DNA of 64,000 nucleotides. Source: Bacteroidia bacterium (GTDB lineage: Bacteria; Bacteroidota; Bacteroidia; NS11-12g; UBA955). The notes beneath the pieces are model-generated. The model did no database searches, was not told the DNA's origin, and saw only the letters and a program-made list of their open reading frames with translations. This document shows positions 17,155 to 26,075 of this stretch, in pieces. Position numbers and translations under genes: made by a program. The stretch is taken from positions 1 through 64,000 of the forward strand of contig JAOASJ010000025.1 in the NCBI GenBank assembly GCA_030158725.1, read 5' to 3'. Numbering within the stretch: position 1 is the stretch's first letter; the number at the start of each line of letters is the position of its first letter.

Positions 17155-18792
17155 ATGTTTTCGAAGAAAAAACTGATTCTAAGTCTATTAATTTTAGGCG
17201 TTTTATTTGGCTTCAAACAAGCCGATGAATATTTTGAAATTAGTAAAAATCTTGAGATTTTTGGTGCCGTTTACAAAACCATCAACAATGAATATGTAGA
17301 CGAAGTAAATCCTGGTGATTTAATGAAAAAAGGCATAGATGCTATGCTCTCATCACTTGATCCATACACCAATTATTTCAATGAAAGTCAAGCTGAAGAA
17401 GCAATGATCAGACAAAGAGGTGAATACGGTGGAGTCGGCTGTAGAAGCAAAAGAATAGGAGATTTCATTTATATCACAGAGGTTTTTGAAGGCTTACCTG
17501 CTGACAAAGCCGGCCTAAGGGTTGGAGATAAAATCTTAGAAATTAATGGCAAAGCCTTTTTAAATAAAAATGATGAAGAACTCGGTGAAAACCTAAAAGG
17601 ATCGCCAGGAACAAAAGCAAGTTTATTGGTAGACCGTCAAGGAAGCCAAGTTAAAATTGAAATAACACGCGAGGAAATAAAAATCAAAAATGTTAGTTTT
17701 TATGGTCTCATAAATCCCAATACTGGATATATTAAACTTGACCATTTCATGAATGGAGCTGCCACTGAAATTAAAGAAGCTTTAATTAAAATGAAAGCTC
17801 AAGGCATCAAACAAGTTGTTTTAGATTTAAGGGACAATGGTGGTGGATTGCTGCATGAAGCAGTTAATATCGTTAATATTTTTGTAGCCATGGATGAACA
17901 AGTTGTCGTTTCTAAAGGGCGTTCTAAAGATGCTTATAGAGAATACAAAACCTTAGATCCACCTGTTGATCAAAGCATTCCACTTGTGGTTTTAGTCAAT
18001 GACCATTCAGCTTCTGCAAGCGAAATTGTCTGTGGCGCAATTCAAGACTTAGACCGCGGTATAGTTATTGGAAGAAATACATTTGGAAAAGGTTTGGTAC
18101 AAAACGTTATCCCTTTGGCCTACAGAAACCAAATGAAAATCACCATCGCTAAATATTATATCCCTTCTGGTAGATGTATTCAATTGTTAGATTACAGCAA
18201 CAAAGGAGCCGATGGAAAAGCCATTGCTATAGCTGATAGTTTGCGCAAAAAATTCAAAACCAGAAATGGTAGGGTTGTTTTAGATGGAGGTGGCGTAAGA
18301 CCAGATATTGCTGTTGATATAGCCAAACAAAGTAATATTGTCACTGCCTTAGAAAAAAGCAATTTAATATTTGAATTTGCCAACAAATACAGAAATGAAC
18401 ATCCCTCAATTGAAGCAATAGGAACTTTTAAAATAGATGACGAACTATTTAACGAATTTAAAACATTTGTGAATGGCAAAACTTTCTCATACAAAAGTGC
18501 AACAGAGCTTAGTATAGATAAACTCAAAGCCAGTGCGACTGATGATCATTTTAATGAATCTATAAAACTAGAAATTGAACAATTAGAAAAATCTTTATTG
18601 AAAGCTAAAAATATTGAAATAGAATCCAATAAGCTTGAGATAAAACAAATGCTTAAGCAAGAAATAGCCAGCAGATATTACTACGAAAAAGCCAATATTC
18701 TAATTAGCTTCTATGAAGATCCTGATATCCTAAAAGCTTTGGAAACATTTGCCAACACATTAAATTACATGCAAATTTTAAATAGAAAATAA
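17155..18792 (+). CDS. C-terminal processing peptidase (S41/Ctp), exported
   Basis: A 545-residue serine protease of the CtpA/Prc family. An N-terminal membrane anchor or signal (KKLILSLLILGVLFGF) is followed by a helical region, a PDZ domain (about residues 85-165: GGVGCRSKR, PADKAGLRVGDKILEING) and the S41 protease domain. The catalytic Ser-Lys pair is visible as S287 in SASASEI and K312 in TFGKGLVQ, 25 residues apart as in Ctp enzymes. A ~170-residue C-terminal helical domain follows. It would act in the periplasm on C-termini of envelope proteins. Its stop overlaps the next ATG by one base. Confidence 0.93.
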   Translation: MFSKKKLILSLLILGVLFGFKQADEYFEISKNLEIFGAVYKTINNEYVDEVNPGDLMKKGIDAMLSSLDPYTNYFNESQAEEAMIRQRGEYGGVGCRSKRIGDFIYITEVFEGLPADKAGLRVGDKILEINGKAFLNKNDEELGENLKGSPGTKASLLVDRQGSQVKIEITREEIKIKNVSFYGLINPNTGYIKLDHFMNGAATEIKEALIKMKAQGIKQVVLDLRDNGGGLLHEAVNIVNIFVAMDEQVVVSKGRSKDAYREYKTLDPPVDQSIPLVVLVNDHSASASEIVCGAIQDLDRGIVIGRNTFGKGLVQNVIPLAYRNQMKITIAKYYIPSGRCIQLLDYSNKGADGKAIAIADSLRKKFKTRNGRVVLDGGGVRPDIAVDIAKQSNIVTALEKSNLIFEFANKYRNEHPSIEAIGTFKIDDELFNEFKTFVNGKTFSYKSATELSIDKLKASATDDHFNESIKLEIEQLEKSLLKAKNIEIESNKLEIKQMLKQEIASRYYYEKANILISFYEDPDILKALETFANTLNYMQILNRK

Positions 18793-19625
18793 TGGATTTT
18801 ACTGATTATAGCATTTGGTTCTTTCTAGGAATAATACTTCTAGGGTTTGCTGGTGGATTTCTTGCAGGTATGCTTGGCGTAGGTGGTGGATTGGTTTTCG
18901 TTCCAGTATTTCAAGAAATTGTAAAAAACCATGCAATATCCGCTGATAAGGTTCCCTATGTTTTAGCAAATAGTTTATTAATTGTATTTGTTGTAGGTAT
19001 TAGTGGCAGCATCAAGCACATTAAAATTAAAAATACCAATCTGGCTGCGGCTTTAGCTACTGGACTAGCAGCTGTTTTTTCTTCCCTCTTACTTTCCTAT
19101 ATTTTAAGATACTTCCACATTAACGACCAGAAAATGTTTAACTATATTTTTTGTGCAATTTTACTTGTTACAGGTCTTAGAATGTGGTATGGCAAAGCCC
19201 CGAAAGGAAGTGTTGAAGATGAAACTATTACAATTCCAAAACTTAAAAACTTTATTCCAGCAGGGTTAATTGCAGGTTTAATTACAGCAATAACCGGCTT
19301 AGGTGGTGGTGTTATTTTAATTCCATACTTTAACAAAGTTCTAAAATTACCTATCAAATTTTCAACTGGATTATCGCTAACTGTTATTCCAATTATTGCG
19401 CTTCCATTGCTGCTATTTTATATGTTTAACAAACCTGAAATGGAGTTGTTTAAGGGACTTCAAACTGGTCACATTCTATGGCCAACTGTAGTGCCTATGA
19501 TTGTTGCTGCTGCTATTGCTTCTCCTTATGGAATAAAAACTGCACAGAAAATGAGTTCTAATACCTTGCTAATTATTTTCTTAATTTTTATTGCTGTTAA
19601 TATGACTAAAATTCTATTCTTTTAA
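18792..19625 (+). CDS. TauE/SafE family sulfite/anion exporter
   Basis: A 277-residue inner-membrane protein with about eight helices in two homologous halves, each opening with a Gly-rich motif: GFLAGMLGVGGGLVFVPVF near residue 20 and GLITAITGLGGGVILIPYF near residue 160. This internal duplication and the GxGGG motifs define the TauE/SafE family, which exports sulfite, sulfoacetate or related anions. The exact substrate is unknown. It is coupled to the ctp gene through a TAATG overlap, which is operonic but does not explain a shared role. Confidence 0.88.
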   Translation: MDFTDYSIWFFLGIILLGFAGGFLAGMLGVGGGLVFVPVFQEIVKNHAISADKVPYVLANSLLIVFVVGISGSIKHIKIKNTNLAAALATGLAAVFSSLLLSYILRYFHINDQKMFNYIFCAILLVTGLRMWYGKAPKGSVEDETITIPKLKNFIPAGLIAGLITAITGLGGGVILIPYFNKVLKLPIKFSTGLSLTVIPIIALPLLLFYMFNKPEMELFKGLQTGHILWPTVVPMIVAAAIASPYGIKTAQKMSSNTLLIIFLIFIAVNMTKILFF

Positions 19626-19641
19626 ACCCTAAATCATTTTC

Positions 19642-20037
19642 ATGAAAATAAAGACATTATTAATTTCCAGTTTGGCTTTTCTAAGCTTTACCACTTTTGA
19701 TCAAGATAAAATCAAAATTCAAATTATCAAACCAGTTGAAAAATGGGTTCACCAGCCTAAGGATACCATATGGATTGAGGCTGATGTTCGCTCAAGTGAA
19801 CAGCTACACAATATTTCAATAGAAGTTTTGAATCTAAATGACAGCATTGTTTTGTACAATAAAAACATACATACACACGCAAATGCTGCACATGTAAAAG
19901 AATTTTTTATCAATCCTTTACTAGAAAAAAAAGGTTTAAAATTGACCATCAAAACCAACGACCACGATGGTAAAATTACTGCTAGCCAAACCTTAAATTT
20001 TAGCACTGCGGCTAGAAAGAAGAAATCTAGTAAATAA
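19642..20037 (+). CDS. small secreted beta-sandwich protein
   Basis: A 131-residue protein with a short signal-like N-terminus (KIKTLLISSLAFLSFTTF) and one predicted Ig-like domain (IQIIKPVEKWVHQPKDTIWIEADVRSSEQLHN, then a central HTHANAAHV segment and KLTIKTNDHDGKITAS). It ends in a Lys/Ser tail. It vaguely resembles DUF4625-type domains; that link is weak. It is the third gene of the ctp transcript, and its stop is directly adjacent to the stop of the OstA-like gene on the other strand, with no base between. Confidence 0.6.
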   Translation: MKIKTLLISSLAFLSFTTFDQDKIKIQIIKPVEKWVHQPKDTIWIEADVRSSEQLHNISIEVLNLNDSIVLYNKNIHTHANAAHVKEFFINPLLEKKGLKLTIKTNDHDGKITASQTLNFSTAARKKKSSK

Positions 20038-21612
20038 CTACTTTTTCTTCTTCTTAGATTTTTTTGGCTTAGTACTTTCCTTTTTTATTTCAGTAGTAGT
20101 AACGCTTCTTTTTTCTTTACGCTTCAAAAAGTCTTCCATTAAAGGTTGCTCTTTTTTCAACCATTTTAAACCTGATAAAAACTTCTCTGTCTCTGGGAAA
20201 TCTTTAATTGGATACATCTTTCCATCTGGTTCAGCATAAAACTTAATACTACTTACTTTAGAGGAATCAAAACCAATATTCATCTTCCCACAGCGCACTT
20301 TATTGACACCTGTATATTCAGCAGAATCTGTCTCATTATTTCTAATATAATAGATGCTTTCAGCATTACCATCAACCAGCACTGAACTAAGTTTATTGTT
20401 TGAAAACTGATTGACCATTTTTCGCCCAGAAATTTGATTATATGTCTCCGATTTTATCTCTGAGGCTAAAAATGCATTTCCAAAAACATTCAATGTTTTA
20501 ATAGAGCCATTCCGAATGTAAATGCGCATGGTATCACCGGTTATTTGATTGCTAGAACTCCATAGAATAGGCGAATGGAACAGATGTATACTTGAATCCT
20601 TAAAATTATAAATCAATGAATCGCAGCGACCTTTAAAGTCTTTTTGTGAAATTGAAGTATGGTGAAAAGCCCTTAAATATCTATTGCTGGTATCATTGCT
20701 AAAATAAAGTGAATCAGCCATTAAATAAAAGGTGTCCTGGGGGTCTGTTTTTACTGCTAAAGGCAGCCCAGAGATTATACTCAACTTTTGATTCTGAAAA
20801 TATTGGCCATATTGACCAAATACTTCAAATCTTTCTGTGCTATCGTATAAATGAATATTTCCAATACCAATACCCTTGCCTATTTTTTTATCGTAAATTA
20901 AACTATCGGCTGAGATATAATTCGAATCGTTGTATATAGTAGCACCTTTGCTAAATTGAGCTTTTTCAGTTTTGGTATTATACCAACCATAATTACATAC
21001 TATCGTATTCTCATTGCTAATGATTTTGGTTGGGCCAAAGAAAAATGCAGTTTTTGAAGTAGAATAATAATCTAAAGTATCTGATTCCATTGTGTAATCA
21101 GGACTCTTTAAAACTACATTGTCTTTAAAATTAAATGAATTACTTCTCCTGTTGTAATATCCTCTTTTGCTTTTAAGGCGGGTGTTCTCATTTAAAATAT
21201 CAGCACCATTTGTATAATAGCCAACTTGATTCTGAATATTATAATTCAAAGAAGTAGTTAGCAAAGTCATTTGCTGGTCCTTTAAAATAACGCTTTTGCC
21301 TGTTACCTTGGCAATTTTGGTAGCTTCGTCATAAACTAAATAATCACCTCCAGAAAGCGTAAAGGTATCTGCTTGATAAATAAAAATATTTCCGAAACCT
21401 TCAATTATTCCATCGTCAATTTTTCGAATGGCACTATCACATTGAATGGTAACTCCATTGTGACGAATAACCACATCTTTAACTATATACAAATAATTCT
21501 TTATTTGATTTCCATACATTTTTTCACCACCCAATATTTCAACTTTTGCTTGACTAAACAATGAAATTTGAGCACCCAAAAACAATATTATTAATAGTTT
21601 ATACTTTTTCAA
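20038..21612 (-). CDS. OstA-like/LptA-family periplasmic LPS transport protein
   Basis: A 524-residue exported protein. The signal peptide (KKYKLLIILFLGAQISLFSQA) precedes a long series of short beta strands typical of the OstA/LptA beta-jellyroll: VVIRHNGVTIQCDSA, GGDYLVYDEATKIAKVTGK and RGYYNRRSNSFNFKDNVVL. The Lys-rich tail ends KKSKKKKK. Bacteroidota carry such large OstA-like proteins, thought to form part of the periplasmic LPS bridge; LptE encoded in this window would be the outer-membrane partner. The start is a TTG at 21612, the only codon giving an intact signal peptide. Confidence 0.8.
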   Translation of the reverse strand: MKKYKLLIILFLGAQISLFSQAKVEILGGEKMYGNQIKNYLYIVKDVVIRHNGVTIQCDSAIRKIDDGIIEGFGNIFIYQADTFTLSGGDYLVYDEATKIAKVTGKSVILKDQQMTLLTTSLNYNIQNQVGYYTNGADILNENTRLKSKRGYYNRRSNSFNFKDNVVLKSPDYTMESDTLDYYSTSKTAFFFGPTKIISNENTIVCNYGWYNTKTEKAQFSKGATIYNDSNYISADSLIYDKKIGKGIGIGNIHLYDSTERFEVFGQYGQYFQNQKLSIISGLPLAVKTDPQDTFYLMADSLYFSNDTSNRYLRAFHHTSISQKDFKGRCDSLIYNFKDSSIHLFHSPILWSSSNQITGDTMRIYIRNGSIKTLNVFGNAFLASEIKSETYNQISGRKMVNQFSNNKLSSVLVDGNAESIYYIRNNETDSAEYTGVNKVRCGKMNIGFDSSKVSSIKFYAEPDGKMYPIKDFPETEKFLSGLKWLKKEQPLMEDFLKRKEKRSVTTTEIKKESTKPKKSKKKKK

Positions 21613-21647
21613 ACTGAACGCAATAATCGGAATAAAAATCTATTTCT

Positions 21648-21655
21648 TACCTTTG
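21648..21655 (+). promoter_or_regulatory. -7 box (TACCTTTG) for tilS
   Basis: TAnnTTTG on the + strand, 14 bases before the tilS ATG. It is separated by a single base from a minus-strand box for the OstA-like gene. Confidence 0.6.
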
Positions 21656-21656
21656 T

Positions 21657-21664
21657 CAAAATTA
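21657..21664 (-). promoter_or_regulatory. -7 box (TAATTTTG) for the OstA-like gene
   Basis: TAnnTTTG on the minus strand, giving a leader of about 40 bases to the TTG start at 21612. With the plus-strand box at 21648 it forms a back-to-back pair that would share one melted region. Confidence 0.5.
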
Positions 21665-21669
21665 GTGCC

Positions 21670-22998
21670 ATGCTTTCTGATTTTGAAAACTACATTCAAG
21701 AAAATAAACTCTTTTCAAAGGAAGATAAGCTTTTACTCGCTATTAGCGGGGGTCAGGACAGTGTGTTTCTGTTTCATCTATTGTTAAAAGGTGGGTATAA
21801 ATTTTCAGTCGCCCATTGCAATTTTCAACTTAGAGGCGTTGACAGTAACTTAGATGAAGAATTTGTCAAAAGCCTCTGCGATGTAAATAAAATCAAATGT
21901 CATATCAAAGTTTTTGATACCAAACAAGAAGCTAAAAAGTTAAAATTAGGTACCCAAGAAATTGCTAGAAAGCTAAGATATGATTGGTTTGATGAATTGA
22001 AAAATTCAGAAGACTATAAGTTTGTATTAACAGCTCACCACTTATCGGATAATACCGAAACCGTGCTAATTAATATTATGAGATCTACCGGCATCTCTGG
22101 ATTGCATGGTATACAAAACAAAAACGGTTATCTCGTCCGTCCATTATTGTATTTAAATAGAGAAAAAATTCAGTCGTACATTAACTCTCTAAATATCGAG
22201 TTTAGACAAGATATTAGCAATGAAAGCGACGACTATTTGCGCAATAGAATAAGGCATCATATTGTTCCAGAATTCGAAAAAATAGAACCTAAGATTGATG
22301 AAATATTCTCTACCGTTTCCAATCATGTCAACGAATATGAAAGGTTAAGCGAGAACCTCATAACAAATTTATGGGATACAAATGTGACATCCATTAAGGA
22401 AGGATTTTATATTCCTGATTCTATGTTTAACAATATATCTCAATCAAATATCTTGTTATACTATTGCTTAAAAAAATATGGTTTCAATGCCTCAAACTTC
22501 AAAACCATAAGTGATATTTCAAGTTTTGAACTAGGTGCTGTATTGTTTTCTGAGGAATGGCAACTAACAAGGGAAAGAGATGGATTTGATCTTAGAAAAC
22601 GTGAAATAATGGAGACCTATTCAAAGAAAATACACTCTATTAACGAAATTGCTTTGTTTTCAAATACTGAAATTTCATTTAAAATTGTTCCAAAAAATGA
22701 AGTTGATTTTAATCAGGAAAATACACTCTTTTTTGATCTAAGTAAATGTCAATTTCCATTGGAAATAAGGACTTGGAGAGCATCAGATAAAATGCAACCA
22801 TTAGGCTTAAAAGGTCACAAAAAAGTAAGTGATATCTTAACTGATAAGAAAGTTAAGGCAAGCGATAAAAAAGCACAATTACTGCTTTTAGACGCTGTAG
22901 AAACCATAATGGCTGTATTGCCAAATACCTGCAGTGAAGTCCACAAAATTAGTCACGAAACGAATGAGGCTTTGGCAATCTGCTTGAAATACCTTTAA
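21670..22998 (+). CDS. tilS: tRNA(Ile)-lysidine synthetase
   Basis: A 442-residue cytoplasmic enzyme that attaches lysine to C34 of the tRNA-Ile CAU anticodon using ATP, allowing AUA decoding. The PP-loop ATP motif is LLLAISGGQDSVFLFHLL near residue 25. Family motifs are VAHCNFQLRG, GTQEIARKLRYDWF and LTAHHLSDNTETVLINIMR. The C-terminal TilS domain (about residues 345-440) includes IRTWRASDKMQPLGLKGHKKVSDI. Full length. It has its own promoter divergent from the OstA-like gene. Confidence 0.95.
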   Translation: MLSDFENYIQENKLFSKEDKLLLAISGGQDSVFLFHLLLKGGYKFSVAHCNFQLRGVDSNLDEEFVKSLCDVNKIKCHIKVFDTKQEAKKLKLGTQEIARKLRYDWFDELKNSEDYKFVLTAHHLSDNTETVLINIMRSTGISGLHGIQNKNGYLVRPLLYLNREKIQSYINSLNIEFRQDISNESDDYLRNRIRHHIVPEFEKIEPKIDEIFSTVSNHVNEYERLSENLITNLWDTNVTSIKEGFYIPDSMFNNISQSNILLYYCLKKYGFNASNFKTISDISSFELGAVLFSEEWQLTRERDGFDLRKREIMETYSKKIHSINEIALFSNTEISFKIVPKNEVDFNQENTLFFDLSKCQFPLEIRTWRASDKMQPLGLKGHKKVSDILTDKKVKASDKKAQLLLLDAVETIMAVLPNTCSEVHKISHETNEALAICLKYL

Positions 22999-23003
22999 AT
23001 TTG
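22996..23003 (+). promoter_or_regulatory. -7 box (TAAATTTG) for the T9SS metalloprotease gene
   Basis: TAnnTTTG overlapping the tilS stop codon (22996-22998) and lying 31 bases before the ATG at 23035. Confidence 0.45.
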
Positions 23004-23034
23004 TATTACACGTAAACTACATTATACTATACAC

Positions 23035-25737
23035 ATGAAAAAAATTTACTTACTTTTTTCCCTCTTAACAATTTCATTAAACGCCCTAAAATCAGAATGT
23101 GTTTTGGTGCCATTGAGTCTTGAAAACAGAGTTAATCCATCAACATTAATTGTAGAGGCAAAGGTTGGCACACAAGTTTCTTATTGGAATGCTGACCATA
23201 GTATGATTTTTACATCTCATGAATTGCTTTTAAGCAGTGTTTTCAAAGGTTCAGAATACTTAAAAGGAAACAAGATAAATATTATTACACTAGGTGGTCA
23301 AGTCGGTGATAAAGCCATAAAAGTTGAACCAGAACTTGAACTAGAATCAGGGGAAATCGGTATTTTTCTTCTAGTTCAAAAAGACGGTGAATGGGTATCC
23401 GAAAGCGGTCCACAAGGATTTATAAAAATTGATAAATATACAGGTGTTTCAAGTGATATATTCAACGTTTATCCTGCATTTAGCATTCAAAATAAAATTA
23501 AAAACTTAACAGGCTTGCCTAATGTTGAAATCAATGCTCTATTAACTAAAGTAACGATTAACAATAAAAGAGCTACCCCATCAATTAGTTCAATATCTCC
23601 CAAAACTTTATCAGCTGGAACCTCAACTGTATTAACAATTAAAGGTCTTAACTTTAAGCCAAGCATAGATACCAGCAGTGTTCAATTCAAAAATGCAGAT
23701 GATGGTGGAGCAAGTTATATCAAAGCTTTGAAAAGAGACTTTATATCTTGGTCTGATACAATGATTAAATTAATTGTAAGAACAAAAGCAGGAACAGGTA
23801 AAATAAGGCTTGTAGTTGCAGGCAATGGCATAACAACCTCAACTGATACTTTAAAAGTATCATTCGCTCATTTAAATGTTGTAAGTGGCGACTCAATAGG
23901 TTATGAAACCCAACAAATTGGCATGAATACAAGCAACGGTATTACATGGAAAATGAACCAAAGATTTTATGATTCTGCAGGAGCAAGAGGAGCTTTTATT
24001 AGAAGTCTAGAAAGATGGCGTTGTGGCACCTACATTAATTGGGATACTTTAGGACATGTTAAACATAGTTCTATAAAATCTGATGGTGTAAATATGTGTG
24101 CTTGGGACACTTTAAATAACATGCCGAATGGCGTATTAGCGCAATGTTTTAGCTATTGGTCTGGTTGTTTCAATCCTGGACTAAAATGGTATGTAAATGA
24201 ATTGGATATACGCTTCAGAATTAGACCTACTAATACAACTAATTGGAACTATACAACTGGACAAGCAAGCAGCAATCAATTTCATTTTGAATCAGTAGCT
24301 ACGCATGAATTAGGTCATGGCCATCAAATGGGACATGTTATTAATAGCGCAGTTGTAATGCACTATTCTATAGCTAATGGTCAAAACAAACCTAGTTTGA
24401 GTACTGATGATATTAATGCGGGAAACTATGTAATTAACAAAAGTGGAACATCTGTATGTGGTAAAAGTATTCATAGTAAACTGAATTCAGGTACTTGTGC
24501 AATTCTTGCACCGAGTGCAAATTTTAGAATTTCAAAAAATCCAGTCTGCAAAAATGAAGTAGTTACTTTTACAGATTCTTCAATAGGAAATATTTCAGCT
24601 TATGCATGGGATTTTGGCGCAAATGCTAGCCCAGCAACGGCAGTTGGTAAAGGTCCTCACAATTGTGTTTTCTCTGCAGGTGGTACAAAAACAATAAAAT
24701 TAACCATTACAACAATAACCGGTAATCTCGTTAAAACTAAAAATCTAACCGTACAGAATGACAGTAAAATGTATCCAAATTTTACCTATTTAGCGGCTGA
24801 AAAAGGAAATATAACCTTTACAAATTCCTCAAACAATCCAATAAGTGCTAAATGGTATTTTGGTGATGGCGACTCTAGTACAACAATTAGCCCTGCTCAT
24901 AAATATAATATCGGTGGGTCTTATAATGTTAAATTAAGTAGTTCAAATACCTGCAATACACGTGATACGACTATTAGCGTCAAATTATCTAATTTGAATT
25001 TCTATACCAATAAAGTCTCTGCTTGTATTAATGAGCCTGTTTATTATATTGATTCTAGTGATTCTTACGCAAGCAATTGGTCTTGGTCATTTCCTGGTGG
25101 ATTTCCTAGCACCGCAACAGGCAAAGGACCTCATAATGTTATTTACAACACACCTGGAAACAAAAACGCTTCTTTAACAATTTCATGTCCTGGAAACAAC
25201 AATACCAATCAATCATACACACGCAACAATCTTGTTAATATTGGAAATGATACCTTAACTGAAGCTTCATTTAATTACAGTTATTACGCAAATAACAAGG
25301 TAGGATTCATCAACCAATCAAGAGGAAGCAATCTAAATTATAAATGGTATTTTGGTGATGGAGACAGCAGCACAGAAAAAAATCCTGTTCATCAATATGC
25401 CAATGCAAATCTAAAAACAGTGAAATTAATTGTGAAAGGAAATTGTGGCACCAAAGACACAACAATTACCTTACGCGATTTTACTTTATTGAATCAAAAC
25501 AATATATTTTATATGGATTTTTACCCAAATCCAAGCTCTGACTATATTATGATTCAAAGCAATTTAGAACAAAAAATAAACGTAAAAATTACTGATGTAA
25601 GTGGTAAAATTGTTCTAGAATTGAATGCAAAGAATGGTGAAAAAATAGACCTTCAATCAATTTCTTCTGGTACTTATTTGGTTAAAATGAGCAGCGACGA
25701 GCTTGTTAAAAATCAAGTTTTACAGATTAATCATTAA
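23035..25737 (+). CDS. secreted PKD-rich metalloprotease with T9SS sorting domain
   Basis: A 900-residue exported protein. Order of parts: signal peptide (1-20), an N-terminal ~150-residue domain, an IPT/TIG domain (about 180-280), and a zinc metalloprotease domain with H424-E-L-G-H-G-H-Q-M-G-H434 and a downstream Met-turn V-V-M442-H-Y. Four PKD-like units follow (e.g. WYFGDGDSST twice, and two with WDFGA/WSFPGG...TGKGPHN). A T9SS type A sorting domain ends it (FYPNPSSDY...ITDVSGKIV...GTYLVKM). It would cross the outer membrane by T9SS and act at the cell surface or outside. The zinc motif has three His at metzincin spacing but Gln where Gly is usual. Substrate unknown. Confidence 0.85.
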   Translation: MKKIYLLFSLLTISLNALKSECVLVPLSLENRVNPSTLIVEAKVGTQVSYWNADHSMIFTSHELLLSSVFKGSEYLKGNKINIITLGGQVGDKAIKVEPELELESGEIGIFLLVQKDGEWVSESGPQGFIKIDKYTGVSSDIFNVYPAFSIQNKIKNLTGLPNVEINALLTKVTINNKRATPSISSISPKTLSAGTSTVLTIKGLNFKPSIDTSSVQFKNADDGGASYIKALKRDFISWSDTMIKLIVRTKAGTGKIRLVVAGNGITTSTDTLKVSFAHLNVVSGDSIGYETQQIGMNTSNGITWKMNQRFYDSAGARGAFIRSLERWRCGTYINWDTLGHVKHSSIKSDGVNMCAWDTLNNMPNGVLAQCFSYWSGCFNPGLKWYVNELDIRFRIRPTNTTNWNYTTGQASSNQFHFESVATHELGHGHQMGHVINSAVVMHYSIANGQNKPSLSTDDINAGNYVINKSGTSVCGKSIHSKLNSGTCAILAPSANFRISKNPVCKNEVVTFTDSSIGNISAYAWDFGANASPATAVGKGPHNCVFSAGGTKTIKLTITTITGNLVKTKNLTVQNDSKMYPNFTYLAAEKGNITFTNSSNNPISAKWYFGDGDSSTTISPAHKYNIGGSYNVKLSSSNTCNTRDTTISVKLSNLNFYTNKVSACINEPVYYIDSSDSYASNWSWSFPGGFPSTATGKGPHNVIYNTPGNKNASLTISCPGNNNTNQSYTRNNLVNIGNDTLTEASFNYSYYANNKVGFINQSRGSNLNYKWYFGDGDSSTEKNPVHQYANANLKTVKLIVKGNCGTKDTTITLRDFTLLNQNNIFYMDFYPNPSSDYIMIQSNLEQKINVKITDVSGKIVLELNAKNGEKIDLQSISSGTYLVKMSSDELVKNQVLQINH

Positions 25738-25825
25738 TTAATTAAAATTAAACGAAATTAAACGCCTGTAATTTAGGCTGTTATAAAATTAACAAAAAAA
25801 GTAAACAATAATTACTTAAAAAATA

Positions 25826-25833
25826 TACTTTTG
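25826..25833 (+). promoter_or_regulatory. -7 box (TACTTTTG) for the DUF2795 gene
   Basis: TAnnTTTG match 19 bases before the ATG at 25853. Confidence 0.55.
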
Positions 25834-25852
25834 CAAAAAATAGATTTTTAAA

Positions 25853-26074
25853 ATGTATTGGACCTTAGAATTAGTATCTTATTTAGATGATGCGCCATGG
25901 CCTGCAACCAAAGATGAGTTGATAGACTATGCTATTCGTTCTGGAGCACCAATGGAAGTTGTAGAAAACTTACAGGAGCTTGAAGACGATGGAGAACCAT
26001 ACGAAAGTATTGAGGAAATATGGGGTGATTATCCCACAGATGACGACTACTTCTTCCACGAAGACGAGCATTAA
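25853..26074 (+). CDS. DUF2795 domain protein
   Basis: A 73-residue acidic cytoplasmic protein filling one DUF2795 domain (WTLELVSYLDDAPWPATKDELIDYA, RSGAPMEVVENLQEL). The tail is strongly acidic (IWGDYPTDDDYFFHEDEH). The family is widely conserved in Bacteroidota and other bacteria, and its function is unknown to me; the small helical fold suggests protein binding. It has its own promoter. Its stop lies one base from the stop of the convergent Fic-fold gene. Confidence 0.85.
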   Translation: MYWTLELVSYLDDAPWPATKDELIDYAIRSGAPMEVVENLQELEDDGEPYESIEEIWGDYPTDDDYFFHEDEH

Positions 26075-26075
26075 T

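Noticed and set aside
16065-17216. The longer version of the epimerase starting at 17216
   Set aside because: The 52 extra residues are atypical for the family and overlap the promoter and coding start of the divergent ctp gene.
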